This document shows positions 18,201 through 26,541 of a DNA stretch of 36,188 bases, piece by piece. A program made the translations under genes and the position numbers. Origin of the DNA: Nocardia paucivorans NBRC 100373 (GTDB taxonomy: Bacteria; Actinomycetota; Actinomycetes; Mycobacteriales; Mycobacteriaceae); contig NZ_BAGE01000121.1 of NCBI RefSeq assembly GCF_000308675.1, positions 1 through 36,188 of the forward strand, written 5' to 3'. The notes under the pieces were generated by a model. It was given only the letters and a program-made list of their open reading frames with translations, did no database searches and was not told where the DNA came from. The first letter of the stretch is position 1. The number at the start of each line of letters is the position of its first letter.

Positions 18201-19231
18201 GTGCAGCCATCGATACCGGAGATATCGCGCTCGGTGGACGCACCACCGAGATCGACGATCAGCACGTAATGCTTTTTGTCCAACGAGGGTTCGCTATTGG
18301 CGGAGAACGGGCCGCGGTTGAGTCGCGCCAATGCCTTCGCCCGGAGTTCGGCGACGCTGCGATACACCATTCGGGCAGAACCGAGGGCGTCGGTGTCCTC
18401 GGAATGCTGGGTGTGCGGCAGCCATTTCAGCCACGCCCACTCCGGAGCGTCCGGTTCCGCGAGCACGGCCGCCACCCCCACCTGGTCAGGTCCGTGTAGT
18501 ACGACGATCTCGGCGATCATCGCGCGGACCAGCCCGGTCACGGCCTCTCGATCACCGTCGAAGCCGACCAGCGGCGCGGACAGCAGGTTGATCGCCACCG
18601 GCATCCCGCCGACGGTCGAATACGCCTTGGCGAAACGGGTCAGCTCGACCACACCCACCGGATCCAAATCGGAGGTGGGCGCCGCCTCCGGCACGATCAC
18701 CCGGACCTGATTGGCGATTCGGCCGCGGGCCACCCGCACCCGCAGATACTGCGGACTGGCGACCTGTACCTCCCACATGCGTTTCCCACCGACCAACCGG
18801 CCGAGCCCCCGCGGACCGGGATGGGTGTAGTTGAGGTACTCGTGCAGCTCCGCTTCGGACTGGTGCACGGTTTTTCGGTTCTCGGTGATACTGCGCAGAT
18901 AATCCTTGCGCTCCTCGTTGAGTCCGGCGGAGCTGTTCGACCCACCGCCACCGCCGCCCATCCCGCCGCCGATCATGCCGAACATCGAGACGACCATCAT
19001 GAGCGGGAAGAACATCATCATCGGGGACACGGCCCGCCCGCTGCTGAACATCATGGCCATCATCCCGATCATGGCCGCCACCATGATGACCGGCATGATC
19101 ATCCGGAGCTTGGATGGCGGTACGGGTTTCGGCAGCTCGGTCGGGGGCTGCAGGCGCAGTTCGGTGACGGCCGGTGCCTTGGGCCCGCGCACCATGCGGG
19201 CCGGCCGGACGAAACGACGAGTCGCGCTCAC
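15218..19231 (-). CDS. eccC: Type VII secretion FtsK/SpoIIIE ATPase EccC (single-chain)
   Basis: Motor ATPase of the ESX channel, 1,337 residues, encoded as one chain rather than split into Ca and Cb as in ESX-1. Two Met-rich membrane helices span about residues 43-88. Three ATPase domains follow, with P-loops GATGSGKS (483-490), GGPQSGKS (832-839) and GSTGCGKS (1134-1141). The first domain has LLVDFKGG and a LIILDEF Walker B near 592-598; VVLIDYRRR marks the third. GTG at 19231 overlaps the eccB stop by four bases (GTGA) and has GAAAGG 6 nt upstream. Longer in-frame starts up to 19477 would run inside eccB. The last domain should bind the C-terminal export signals of the Esx/PE partners. Confidence 0.95.
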   Translation of the reverse strand: MSATRRFVRPARMVRGPKAPAVTELRLQPPTELPKPVPPSKLRMIMPVIMVAAMIGMMAMMFSSGRAVSPMMMFFPLMMVVSMFGMIGGGMGGGGGGSNSSAGLNEERKDYLRSITENRKTVHQSEAELHEYLNYTHPGPRGLGRLVGGKRMWEVQVASPQYLRVRVARGRIANQVRVIVPEAAPTSDLDPVGVVELTRFAKAYSTVGGMPVAINLLSAPLVGFDGDREAVTGLVRAMIAEIVVLHGPDQVGVAAVLAEPDAPEWAWLKWLPHTQHSEDTDALGSARMVYRSVAELRAKALARLNRGPFSANSEPSLDKKHYVLIVDLGGASTERDISGIDGCTWLRLGRAEQSLPRALKFTVAEDRTLNEVTARGKRLVGVADSMSVPEMTALARHISPYRLSTVVEAVAAEQASVGTSWEEMVGIPDPGNIRVDQQWPRRRDSDRNRLNIPFGHDPTGQVVYLDIKESAEDGMGPHGMCIGATGSGKSEFLRTLVLSAIVGHSPDVLNLLLVDFKGGATFLGFDRLSHVTAVVTNMEEEADLVTRMEDVINGEMARRQRILRDAGNFASVADYERAREQGAQLDPLPTLLIILDEFAELLEQHPGFAKLFVAIGRLGRSLRIHLLLASQKVPANRMGELEAHLSYRIALRTNQTSDSRDAIGTADAYHLPKKPGAGYLRVGAGDLQRFQAAYVGASYTPPAQNATPTAQRARRTGGGYRPPQPFTSAFIPETRPVQVIEPERPEPEQEPEGEPITIMETVLQQFARHGRPAHKMWLPPLSTPPTLDRLAPAVQPGTLQIPWALVDKPRQQRQDVWSVDLSGSGGHVAVIGGPQSGKSTALQTLVVSAALTHTPEQVQFYCLDFSGGLSGLRGLPHVGSVGSSRDGDRIRRTFALINNLLQLRQNLFTELNIDSMREFRRRRNSPAESAELNARGDIHGDVFLVIDGWDIGFAPNGPYYDDYYSAVESIAVQGLNYGIHLVVSSSRWAAIRPAIKDLIQTRLEMRLGDLSDTVFTAHRNVVGAIPTNRPGRCVSSDALHMLTALPRSDGDGNPETASAGLAATIAQLSELYGQRRAPEVRLLPHQISMAEILAAMPQPRGLAEQLRLPFGVRESDLRPAVIDFGVSPHFLVVGSTGCGKSTVIDAFLTSITKYFSRDQARVVLIDYRRRHMDVVPEEMLIGYLTTSKDVADSLPSFVEKMRSRRAPAGVTSQQLKERSWWSGPEIFVVIDDYHMVSQRGQLNPLDPLKDIIVDARDTGLHIIAARNIAQADTAMYDSVMGQIKNLNCSGLVMDGTKMDGILLGDVRPTKQPLGRGILVEPLHSRKDLVQAAHIPET

Positions 19232-20805
19232 GAGGTGCCTTTCTGCTGTACACCATCGACCCGGAACGGCATCCCCGACAGATTCGGCGGTATGCCGTCG
19301 TGCTGTATTCGGGCGTCCTCGACGGATAGCGTGGGTCCGACCGCGAACAACGAGACGATGCTCCACGGCGCGGGAACGGGTGTGCGCAGCGCCAGGGCTC
19401 TCAAGGTGGGATCGTTGCCGCCCTTCGAGCCGCTCTCGACCGCGATGCCGTAGCGAACCCCGCTGTCGGAAATCCAATACAGCGATTCACGCAGCGGCGA
19501 CCCCTTCTCGGAGCCGGTGATCTGCACGAATTTCCCGGTATCCCGCGGCAGGTAGGCGTAGTGGGCCGTGGTGCCGTTGGACTGTGGGGCGGTGACCAGT
19601 TTGACGGTGCGTTGTTGCTCTTCGGTGGAGAGCGGCAATTGCCGGCCTACCAGCAGCCGAGTGTGCGCATCGGGCTCGGCGCCCTTTTTCGACCAGTGGT
19701 AGCAGGTGGTGCCGAATTGGACCGGGTCCACGATCTTCACCGGTTCGGTGGGATAGGTCGCGGTCCCGGGCCAGGCGCCGGGCCTAAGGTTCGCGGCGGC
19801 GACATCCGGGCTGAGGGTGGTCGTGGTGACGGCGCCGTGGGAATCCGCATTGCGCACCATTGCCGCCAGGACCGGACTGATCCGCACGAGACCGGATTTC
19901 GAGACCAGGTAGTAGAACGCTCCCCGATCGGGGGAGGCCACAGTGACGACGGAACCGACCACCACATCCACCGACGGTTTCAACTTCACGGTCTGTCCGG
20001 CGTCCGGCACCTCCGGCACCCGGATCGGTGTGACCTCGGGGATCGCATTGATCAGGGCTTTCGAGGCGGCCACCACCTTGGTGGTGGCATCGATGCCCAG
20101 CGCCAGCATCACCGGTGAATCCGCCAGGCTGACCGAGGCCTTCACCACGCCTTGTTCCGGATCCCGATATACCAACCAGGTGGTCTTGTCGTCGCGCAGC
20201 AGACGGGCCTCCTGGCCGACCGGCTCGCGGATCGCCTCGTCGTCCATGGTCAGCGGGCCGCCGATCGCGGTGACATCCACCGCGGAGTACTTGAGCGTCG
20301 GTAGCCCGGTTTGCGGGTCCACCGGTGCGGACGCGCCGGTCTTGGCGGTATCGCAGACGGTCCAATCCGAATCCCGTTCATCACTGTCCACGATTTGCCC
20401 GGGCGCGCCCGGGATACCCACCCACGGACCCCGCGGATACTTACCGATCTCCTCCCGGGAAACCTGCTGCGGATTCTCCGCCGACCCCAGCACGAGTCGG
20501 GCCGAGGTCAAATTCAGCGCCGGATGCAGCCGATCGCCGATCCGCACATACAGCGCGCCGGTTTCCTTCTCGGCGACGATTCGCGAATCGCCCACGGGCT
20601 TGGCGGGTTTGAAGAACGCCAGCACCGCGGCGCCGGCGATCCCGACACACGCCAGCGCCACACCGATCGCCAAGGCTGTGGATCGACCGCGCTGCGGGTC
20701 GTCGATCATGGACGCGTCCCGCCGCACCAATGCGTGCTCGATGCGGTGCAGCAGGAACCGCCAACCCGATACCTGGTGTTTGGTCACCACCCGGAAGCGT
20801 GCCAC
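19228..20805 (-). CDS. eccB: Type VII secretion protein EccB
   Basis: Bitopic membrane subunit of the ESX channel, 525 residues. It has the hallmark N-terminus TKHQVSGWRFLLHRIEHALVRRD, one membrane helix at about residues 43-65, and a large periplasmic part (EKETGALYVRIGDRLHPALNLTSARL) with Cys residues near the middle. I chose GTG at 20805, with GGAAGGG about 10 nt upstream, because it leaves about the same short lead before TKxQVSGWRF as in mycobacterial EccB. A GTG at 20835 adds ten residues and is possible. The gene follows eccA by 112 bases. Confidence 0.94.
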   Translation of the reverse strand: MARFRVVTKHQVSGWRFLLHRIEHALVRRDASMIDDPQRGRSTALAIGVALACVGIAGAAVLAFFKPAKPVGDSRIVAEKETGALYVRIGDRLHPALNLTSARLVLGSAENPQQVSREEIGKYPRGPWVGIPGAPGQIVDSDERDSDWTVCDTAKTGASAPVDPQTGLPTLKYSAVDVTAIGGPLTMDDEAIREPVGQEARLLRDDKTTWLVYRDPEQGVVKASVSLADSPVMLALGIDATTKVVAASKALINAIPEVTPIRVPEVPDAGQTVKLKPSVDVVVGSVVTVASPDRGAFYYLVSKSGLVRISPVLAAMVRNADSHGAVTTTTLSPDVAAANLRPGAWPGTATYPTEPVKIVDPVQFGTTCYHWSKKGAEPDAHTRLLVGRQLPLSTEEQQRTVKLVTAPQSNGTTAHYAYLPRDTGKFVQITGSEKGSPLRESLYWISDSGVRYGIAVESGSKGGNDPTLRALALRTPVPAPWSIVSLFAVGPTLSVEDARIQHDGIPPNLSGMPFRVDGVQQKGTS

Positions 20806-20917
20806 CGGTACAAGTCCCTTCCGCCGACCTGCCACAAACCAACCGTCCGCGGCGAAACCTCGACCGAGGGTATCTCCCGCAAACGGAGGTACCCTCGGTC
20901 GGGGAGGTTACGAGCCG

Positions 20918-22675
20918 CTATGACGTGGTGGGCGCCAAACCGGCCAGCGCAGCGGTGATATCGAAGGCGTCGACGGTCATCAGTTCCTCGTTGGTCAGCG
21001 ACGCGATATCGACCTTCTCCCGAGTGAACCGGAAGTCGCGCTCCGCTTCGGCCGCCTCGACCACATTGCGGATGAACCGGCCGTTACCGGCCAGGTCGAT
21101 GAGCCGGCGACCGTTCTTGCTCTGCCGCGACAGCTCCTGGCAGCGCTCACGCAGCACCTCGCGCGCCTGTTCGGAAAGGATGGAGTCCTTTTTCCCAGCG
21201 ATGTGGTCGGCGATCTGCACCAGTTCGTCCGGATCGTAGCTGGGGAACCGAATTCGTTTGGTGAAACGCGACGCCAGACCGTCGTTGGAGGCCAGGAACC
21301 GGTCGATCTCCTCCTCGTATCCGGCGATGATCACGACCAGCTTGTCGCGGTCGTTCTCCATTCGGGCCAGCAGCGTGTCCACCGCTTCCTTACCGAAGGC
21401 GTCACCACCGGACAGACCCTCCTGGATCAGCGTGTACGCCTCGTCGATGAACAGCACGCCGCCGAGCGCCGAATCGATCAGCGCGTTGGTCTTCGGCGCT
21501 GTGTGTCCGAGGTGGGTGCCGACCAGATCGTTACGCGAGGCCTCGATCACCTCGGCGTTCTCGACCACGCCCAAGCCGGCGAAGATCTTCGCGATCACGC
21601 GGGCGATGGTGGTCTTACCGGTGCCGGGCGGCCCGGAGAAGATCAGGTGGTTGGACCGGGAGTCGACCGCCAGGCCGCGCTTGGCGCGCACCTGGTCCAT
21701 GAGCACACCGGACTTGAGCCGCTCGACCTGCTCTTTCACCGAGTCCATACCGATCTGCGATTCCAGCAGTTCGGACGCCTCGGCCAACAGGGCCTCACGC
21801 TCGGCCTTCGCGGCGGAGGCCGCCACCTCCGCCGGGTCGTCACCGGATTTCGGATCCCAGATATCGGTGCGCGAGGCGATTACGGCCGGGGTGGTGACCT
21901 CCAGTCGGAAGTTCTTGTCCTTCACCGCCTGCTGCCATTCCGGCCGGTCGGGCCACAGCCCCGACCCCTGTAGGCCCTTGAGGATGCGATCCGCCGCTTC
22001 GTGGTCGCCGTTGTGCCGCATGATCATGCCGAGCAGGTAGTGCGCATCGGCCCAGATGTAGGAGAGGTTGCCGGACTGGCTGTCCTCCACGATCCGCTGC
22101 GCCCGCGGCAGCGCCTCCCCGAAACGGCCCAGATGCGCCATGGCACTCGCGGCCATCAACTCGGCCGCGATATCGAGCAGGCCGTCCTCGAGCACGGGTT
22201 TCTCATTGCGCGCGGTCAGCACGTCCGTCCAGCGCTTGGTGCGGTAGAACAGCGACATCCGCACGAATTCCGCGACATCGTCGCCGCGGAGCTCCTCCAG
22301 GATCGCGGCCGCCTCCTGCCACTCTCCCCCTTCGGCATAGGAGCAGGCCTGGGCGATCGCGATCTGATCGCGGTCGGCCATGGCCACCCGCAGACCGAAC
22401 ACCCCGATCTCGACCTGACACCACAGGGCCCGGTCGACGAGACCGGCACGCTGCTGATCTCGATACAGGTTGTGCACGGAGCGATACGCCCCGTAGATCA
22501 CCTCGGAACTGATATCCCCCGCCATGGCCCGTCCCAGCCAGGCATCGCACATGTCCGGATCCAGGTCCGTGGCGGCCCTGAAGGCCGCACGGGCATGCTC
22601 CTCGTTACGCACCCCACCGGCAACCAAACCCAGACTTTGAACACCCGTGTAGAACGCGTCTTCGGCCGCAGACAC
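20918..22675 (-). CDS. eccA: Type VII secretion AAA+ ATPase EccA
   Basis: Cytosolic CbbX-type AAA+ ATPase of the ESX system, 585 residues. The N-terminal ~280 residues are helical TPR-like repeats. The AAA+ domain has Walker A GPPGTGKT (348-355), Walker B VLFIDEAY (about 407-414) and a sensor region in LVVIIAGYEEEID. I chose GTG at 22675, with GGAAGGGAAG ending 6 nt upstream; the frame is open to 22804, but that part has no family sequence. It is the first gene of the ESX operon, as in ESX-3. A dyad of the proposed regulon lies 76 bases upstream. Confidence 0.94.
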   Translation of the reverse strand: MSAAEDAFYTGVQSLGLVAGGVRNEEHARAAFRAATDLDPDMCDAWLGRAMAGDISSEVIYGAYRSVHNLYRDQQRAGLVDRALWCQVEIGVFGLRVAMADRDQIAIAQACSYAEGGEWQEAAAILEELRGDDVAEFVRMSLFYRTKRWTDVLTARNEKPVLEDGLLDIAAELMAASAMAHLGRFGEALPRAQRIVEDSQSGNLSYIWADAHYLLGMIMRHNGDHEAADRILKGLQGSGLWPDRPEWQQAVKDKNFRLEVTTPAVIASRTDIWDPKSGDDPAEVAASAAKAEREALLAEASELLESQIGMDSVKEQVERLKSGVLMDQVRAKRGLAVDSRSNHLIFSGPPGTGKTTIARVIAKIFAGLGVVENAEVIEASRNDLVGTHLGHTAPKTNALIDSALGGVLFIDEAYTLIQEGLSGGDAFGKEAVDTLLARMENDRDKLVVIIAGYEEEIDRFLASNDGLASRFTKRIRFPSYDPDELVQIADHIAGKKDSILSEQAREVLRERCQELSRQSKNGRRLIDLAGNGRFIRNVVEAAEAERDFRFTREKVDIASLTNEELMTVDAFDITAALAGLAPTTS

Positions 22676-23567
22676 CTCAGACTTCCCTTCCGCCGATATC
22701 GCCTGGAAATGAACGATATGACACACATCGACAACCGGCAGATCCCTCGATTCCCGCGTGTGGGAAGGACCGCCGAATGAGTATGAGGCGATACATGGTC
22801 GCACTACCGCTCGACCGAGAGCGTATCCGCTCAGCGGCCGAATGAGTGATCGACCACCGTATGGGACAGGATCTATTTGACGCTGTCCAAGTGTCCATTA
22901 TTGATCGAAACGCTATTTCGTGTTAGATTTCCCCCGGGTCGATGACCACCCCTCATCGATGCCCCTTCCTCTGGCGGCGGCTGGTCGACCGCGATCCGGC
23001 TGCCGGCCGCCGTACAAAATCCCTGTTTCCGGAACATCTCCCAGACCCCAGTAGCCACGCTTCCCCGAGCTGGGCCGCAACCATCTCCACAACCCGACCC
23101 CTTTCGGGCAACGCATCACCAATTTTATGCCGCTATTGAACGGCACATCATTCAGCGCTATAGTCGGCATCAGATCATCAGCTCCCTCATCCTGATGATC
23201 GGTTCGACGAGTGGCGGCCGATGGAAACAGCGAGCCATCGGTCGCCCTCATCTCACAATTCGCGCATTCGCGCCTCTCGGACACTTCGCCCCGAACTCCA
23301 CCGTGCGGTGACATATCCGCGGTGAGCGACCCACCCGTCGACCGCTGCACGGACCATCCCGATCGAAGACGACCCCCATCGCCCCTGGACATCGAGCGGC
23401 TCTTGGGCTGCCCGCTCGGAAGTATCGACGAGTACGGTCCACCACATACGGTGTCACGATCGCCGTTTCGTTACGGAATACGCGGTCGGAGCGCCGACAT
23501 CGGGCATTCCCGGCGCCGGACCCGTTGCGCACCGGGTCGAGTCGTGGTGATGCCCGAGCAGAATCAC
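22676..23567. other. Long leader/intergenic region upstream of eccA
   Basis: An 892-base stretch between the NlpC/P60 gene stop and eccA. It holds the dyad at 22751 and an AT-richer block at 22870-22930 that may contain the eccA promoter, though I cannot name -10 and -35 boxes with confidence. Another AT-richer patch lies near 23110-23180. Several ORFs cross it on both strands (for example 22913-23392 minus and 23211-23609 plus). None shows a domain or an orderly codon pattern. Confidence 0.6.
22751..22766 (-). promoter_or_regulatory. ESX dyad, site 2 (upstream of eccA)
   Basis: In gene orientation TTCCCACACGCGGGAA, with perfect 5-bp arms TTCCC/GGGAA. It matches the site before the plus-strand gene at 24717 (TTCCCACTTACGGGAA) in 12 of 16 bases. 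It lies 76 bases before the eccA GTG. GTCGAT follows 18 bases after it. Confidence 0.55.
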
Positions 23568-24518
23568 TCAGAGGACCCGAACAACGACCGAGTTGCTCGA
23601 CATCGGTGAGTACTTCACCACCGAACCGGAATACGGCGCCTCGATCACCATCCCGTTGCCCGCGGCCAACTGCACATGCTCGGGCCCCCGGGAACTGAAA
23701 GAACTACCGGGAAAGACCAGGTCACCCGGCTGCACGTCCCGGGGACTGACTCGTGGGCCCGCGTAGATCTGCTCGTAGGTGGTGCGCGGGAGAATCACTT
23801 CGCCATTGGTGGCCTGGGCGATCGCGTACTGCGTCAGACCCGAACAGTCGAAACCGCCCCCAGTGGGCCCGCCCGCCCCACCACCACCCCAGATGTAGGG
23901 GGTGCCGAGCCAGGCGGCGGCGGCGCCGACGGCACGACCGCCCGCGGTGCGGTTCGATGGCAGCCGCATCCGATGCCGAGAACGACCCATCACCTGGTGC
24001 GGCCGACGTCTGCGCCGGCGACGGCGTGACGGTGTGGCGGGCGCGCGCCCTTTCCGGGCCACCGGCGCGACCGGCGGCATGATCCGCGTCGCCTGTTGCC
24101 GGGCCGCGTCGACATCGGCGTTGACCTGCCTGGTGGCCGAGGTGATCGTCCGCTGCGCCGACTCGAGCAGCGCCGGCCCGCTGAACCGCGTATCGGCCAC
24201 CGCGGATATCGCCTGGAGACGAGCCTGCAGATCCGCGATGTGGTTGTTCAGAGTGCCACGTCCGGCCAAGGTTCCCGCTCCGGATTCGGCCACCGCTTTC
24301 TGAACGATGCTTTCCCGGCTCTGCTGTGTTTCGATCAACACCCGGTGCGCGTCCTGCAGATTCGCGTAGCCATGGATCAGTTTGCCGGAATGCAGATTGA
24401 CATCCGCCGCCATGGTCCGGGCCAACGAGGCCATGGCCCGCTCCGACGGTTGGCCGTCGCCATACAGCCGGAGCAGGTCGTTCAGCACGGCATTCACATC
24501 GTCGGTCAATGTGGGCAT
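23568..24518 (-). CDS. NlpC/P60 (C40) peptidase with helical N-terminal domain
   Basis: A 316-residue putative peptidoglycan hydrolase. Residues 1-147 form a helical domain resembling DUF4226-type hairpins found before C40 domains in mycolata. Residues about 160-185 form an Arg-rich linker with eight Arg in a row. Residues 195-316 are an NlpC/P60 domain: WLGTPYIWGG, catalytic Cys225 in FDCSGL, QPGDLVF and catalytic His281 in PEHVQLA. No signal peptide is visible, so export would have to be through ESX or another route (inference). It is divergent from the gene at 24717 across 198 bases, and upstream of the ESX operon on the same strand. Its ribosome site is weak. Confidence 0.88.
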   Translation of the reverse strand: MPTLTDDVNAVLNDLLRLYGDGQPSERAMASLARTMAADVNLHSGKLIHGYANLQDAHRVLIETQQSRESIVQKAVAESGAGTLAGRGTLNNHIADLQARLQAISAVADTRFSGPALLESAQRTITSATRQVNADVDAARQQATRIMPPVAPVARKGRAPATPSRRRRRRRRPHQVMGRSRHRMRLPSNRTAGGRAVGAAAAWLGTPYIWGGGGAGGPTGGGFDCSGLTQYAIAQATNGEVILPRTTYEQIYAGPRVSPRDVQPGDLVFPGSSFSSRGPEHVQLAAGNGMVIEAPYSGSVVKYSPMSSNSVVVRVL

Positions 24519-24656
24519 TCGACCGACTCGCTCTCGCTCATCTCACCGACTACCTCTCCGACCCCGGGTCCTACCTGACGACGGCCCGGCGAACGCTCCC
24601 CCGCTCGGGCTGTTTCGACTATGCGCCGGCACCAACCGTGAACGGCTCCAGCTCTA

Positions 24657-24672
24657 TTCCCACTTACGGGAA
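24657..24672 (+). promoter_or_regulatory. ESX dyad, site 3 (divergent intergenic region)
   Basis: TTCCCACTTACGGGAA, 44 bases before the ATG at 24717. An AATGA follows 8 bases after it, exactly as at three other sites. It could also act on the divergent NlpC/P60 gene, whose start lies 139 bases away. Confidence 0.55.
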
Positions 24673-24716
24673 GACAACACAATGAATGAGGAATTCGAGG
24701 GAGGCGGTGTCAGCGG

Positions 24717-25883
24717 ATGGTCGAGCGGATGACCAAGGGTGCGACCAAGGCACCCGACGGTTCGGTCGCGCCCCACCGCGACGGAGGCAAACCCGAACCG
24801 GAGACCGCACAGGGCGGCGAGCACGAGATCAAAGTAGTGCGCCACGGGCCCGAGGACGGGCCGGAAGCCGTGCATCTCGTCAAGGCCGAACAGAAGGATG
24901 GTCGCGGCGACGACAAGAAAGGCGACCACGAAAAGGGCGAGAAAAAGGGCGACGAAAAGGGCGACGGCGTCGGCGAGAAGTACTGGACGATCAAGCTCGT
25001 CCACCCTCCGGGCGCAGCCCCTGCCGTCACCGCCTATATCGCCTTGGCCGAAGCCGCCATCCAAACCGCGGTGGATCTGCTGGGCCGCGGTATGCCCACC
25101 CCGCCCCCCAAACTCGACGACCTGCTGACCTCGGTGGTGCACGACAACCTGGGCAAGGGCGAGAGCACAAAGCTGTATCAGGAGACCCTCGCCAAGGTGC
25201 AGGCCCGGCAGACGTCCCTGCTCATCATGGACAAGCAGGTCCTCGACACGTCGATCGTGATGGCGGCCGAACAGGACCAGACGCTGCGCGCGATCCTCGA
25301 TGTCGTCGACCTGCTCAATACCAGGTTGGAGGCGTTCGGCAAGGGAGACCTGAAACCGGCGCAGGAAGCCAAGATCCTGGACCATGTCGCGGCCGCCGTG
25401 GAGAAGGTGTACGACAAGGTCACCGCGGTGGCCGAGCTCAGCTCCAAGATGGCCGGCTCGGGCAACGAGGGAAATTCCGACGGGAAGAACACCTCGGGCA
25501 CCGCGACCCATACCGGCACCGGCCAGGGCTCGGCGCAGGGGACGACCCAAGGTGTGGTCCCCGCCGCCATGGGCGGAGCCGGAGCAGGGGGCGGTCTCAT
25601 GTCCCTACTTCCGGTGCTCGCCATGCTTCCGATGGCAATAGCGCCCTTGGCCGCTCAATTGCCCGAATTGCTGGAGAACCTGAAGGAAAAAGAAGAAGAG
25701 GACGAGGACGACTCGGAGGAGGAGATTCCGCCCGGTCAGCCGGCGCCGCCCCCAACGGACCCGACCGCTCCGCCCGCCGGGACGGCAGCCCCACAGAACA
25801 CGCAACCGGCCCCGACACCTCCCGCGAACGAACCGCAAAACCCGCAGGAAACACCACAGAACGCGCCGCAGGCACAAGTTTGA
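24717..25883 (+). CDS. Charged helical protein with hydrophobic patch, ESX-associated, unknown function
   Basis: A 388-residue protein and the only real plus-strand gene found. Residues 55-88 are a Lys/Asp/Glu/Gly-rich segment. Residues 100-245 are helical and resemble the N-terminal helical (DUF4226-like) part of the neighbouring NlpC/P60 protein. A Gly-rich stretch leads into a hydrophobic segment (about 291-318, LMSLLPVLAMLPMAIAPLAA), an acidic run (324-336) and a Pro-rich tail. A similar Gly-rich plus MPAMLAMA patch occurs in the lectin proteins at 26542 and 29426. The ATG at 24717 has GAGGGAGG about 12 nt upstream; ATG 24729 is an alternative. The dyad upstream ties it to the ESX genes. 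Function is unknown; it may be an ESX substrate or a partner of the hydrolase. Confidence 0.8.
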   Translation: MVERMTKGATKAPDGSVAPHRDGGKPEPETAQGGEHEIKVVRHGPEDGPEAVHLVKAEQKDGRGDDKKGDHEKGEKKGDEKGDGVGEKYWTIKLVHPPGAAPAVTAYIALAEAAIQTAVDLLGRGMPTPPPKLDDLLTSVVHDNLGKGESTKLYQETLAKVQARQTSLLIMDKQVLDTSIVMAAEQDQTLRAILDVVDLLNTRLEAFGKGDLKPAQEAKILDHVAAAVEKVYDKVTAVAELSSKMAGSGNEGNSDGKNTSGTATHTGTGQGSAQGTTQGVVPAAMGGAGAGGGLMSLLPVLAMLPMAIAPLAAQLPELLENLKEKEEEDEDDSEEEIPPGQPAPPPTDPTAPPAGTAAPQNTQPAPTPPANEPQNPQETPQNAPQAQV

Positions 25884-25922
25884 GACGGCGGTCGAGCCAG
25901 CGGTCCGCACGCCGATACGATC

Positions 25923-25950
25923 CGTTGCCCGATACCGGTATCGGGCAACG
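25923..25950 (+). terminator. 28-bp perfect palindrome, likely terminator of the plus-strand gene
   Basis: A perfect inverted repeat with half-site CGTTGCCCGATACC, 40 bases after the stop of the gene at 24717. There is no T run, which is common for actinobacterial terminators. A binding site for a dimeric regulator is the alternative, because a hairpin from it would have no unpaired loop without opening the central pairs. Confidence 0.55.
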
Positions 25951-26446
25951 ATCACCTCGAGCCCGTTGCGCCGCCACCAGCGGAATCGGAGTGGTTGGAT
26001 TACGCCATATCGCGGCCGCGTCGTAGGGCAACCTTTCCGCTGCTCGACCATCGAAATCGGGCGCACGACCGCAAGACCACCGACACTCTCTCAGGGCTTC
26101 GACTCCGCCCTGATACGAGGAACTCCCCGATCGTGCGGCTTCCCGTGGCCCACGGCTTCCATCTCGACAAGAGCCCATGTGAACCAGTGTGCGGCCTCCG
26201 GTCCGGGACCGATGGCCGGCCGCGGTCGCGAGGGCGGCCCGGTGAAGGTCCACCACGCGGAGAGCAGTTTCCCGCATGTCCGGCGAGCCGGATAGAAGGC
26301 GGCCCGGCAGAGCGTGCGGGACCTCCCGTCCGCACCGAGCCTTCGGTCACGCTCTGAGGCCGTTCCCTGTCAATGGGCGTCTGTGCGAGGGCGAACCACT
26401 GGTATCTCGGGCGGATATCGCGCTGGGAGAACCCGCTCGAGACCAT

Positions 26447-26491
26447 GGACTGGGCGTCCGTCGGCACCAACTATCGACGGACGCCCAGTCC
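26447..26491 (-). terminator. Strong stem-loop after the lectin/C40-like gene
   Basis: Perfect 17-bp arms (GGACTGGGCGTCCGTCG and its complement) with an 11-base loop, 50 bases past the stop of the gene ending at 26542. This is the strongest hairpin in the window and the likely end of the accessory operon. Confidence 0.72.
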
Positions 26492-26541
26492 CTGCCGGGC
26501 GGGCGCAGGAGGAAAGGTCCTCGAGCGGGTATTTCGGTCGA

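Larger units (their letters stand above)
25884..26541. other. Convergent intergenic region without a recognisable gene
   Basis: A 658-base stretch between two convergent stops. It contains the palindrome at 25923 and the hairpin at 26447. Open frames cross it on both strands, but I see no domain and no good ribosome site. It may hold gene remnants I cannot identify. Confidence 0.6.

Noticed and set aside
19232..19477. Longer N-terminus for eccC
   Set aside because: It would lie inside eccB; the GTG at 19231 has a good ribosome site and a four-base overlap.
22676..22950. Iron box (IdeR-type) before eccA, expected for ESX-3
   Set aside because: I looked for TTAGGTTAGGCTAACCTAA-like sequence and saw none; the dyad there is of another kind.
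23062..23077. Weak dyad-like TTCCCCGAGCTGGGCC
   Set aside because: The right arm fails to match and it is not at a useful distance from a start.
22913..23392. Possible minus-strand gene in the eccA leader (159 codons)
   Set aside because: No domain, irregular composition and no strong ribosome site. A shorter start near 23172 looks slightly better but is still unconvincing.
24595..24610. Weak dyad-like CTCCCCCGCTCGGGCT before the NlpC/P60 gene
   Set aside because: Outer arm bases do not pair; it probably reflects GC-rich chance.
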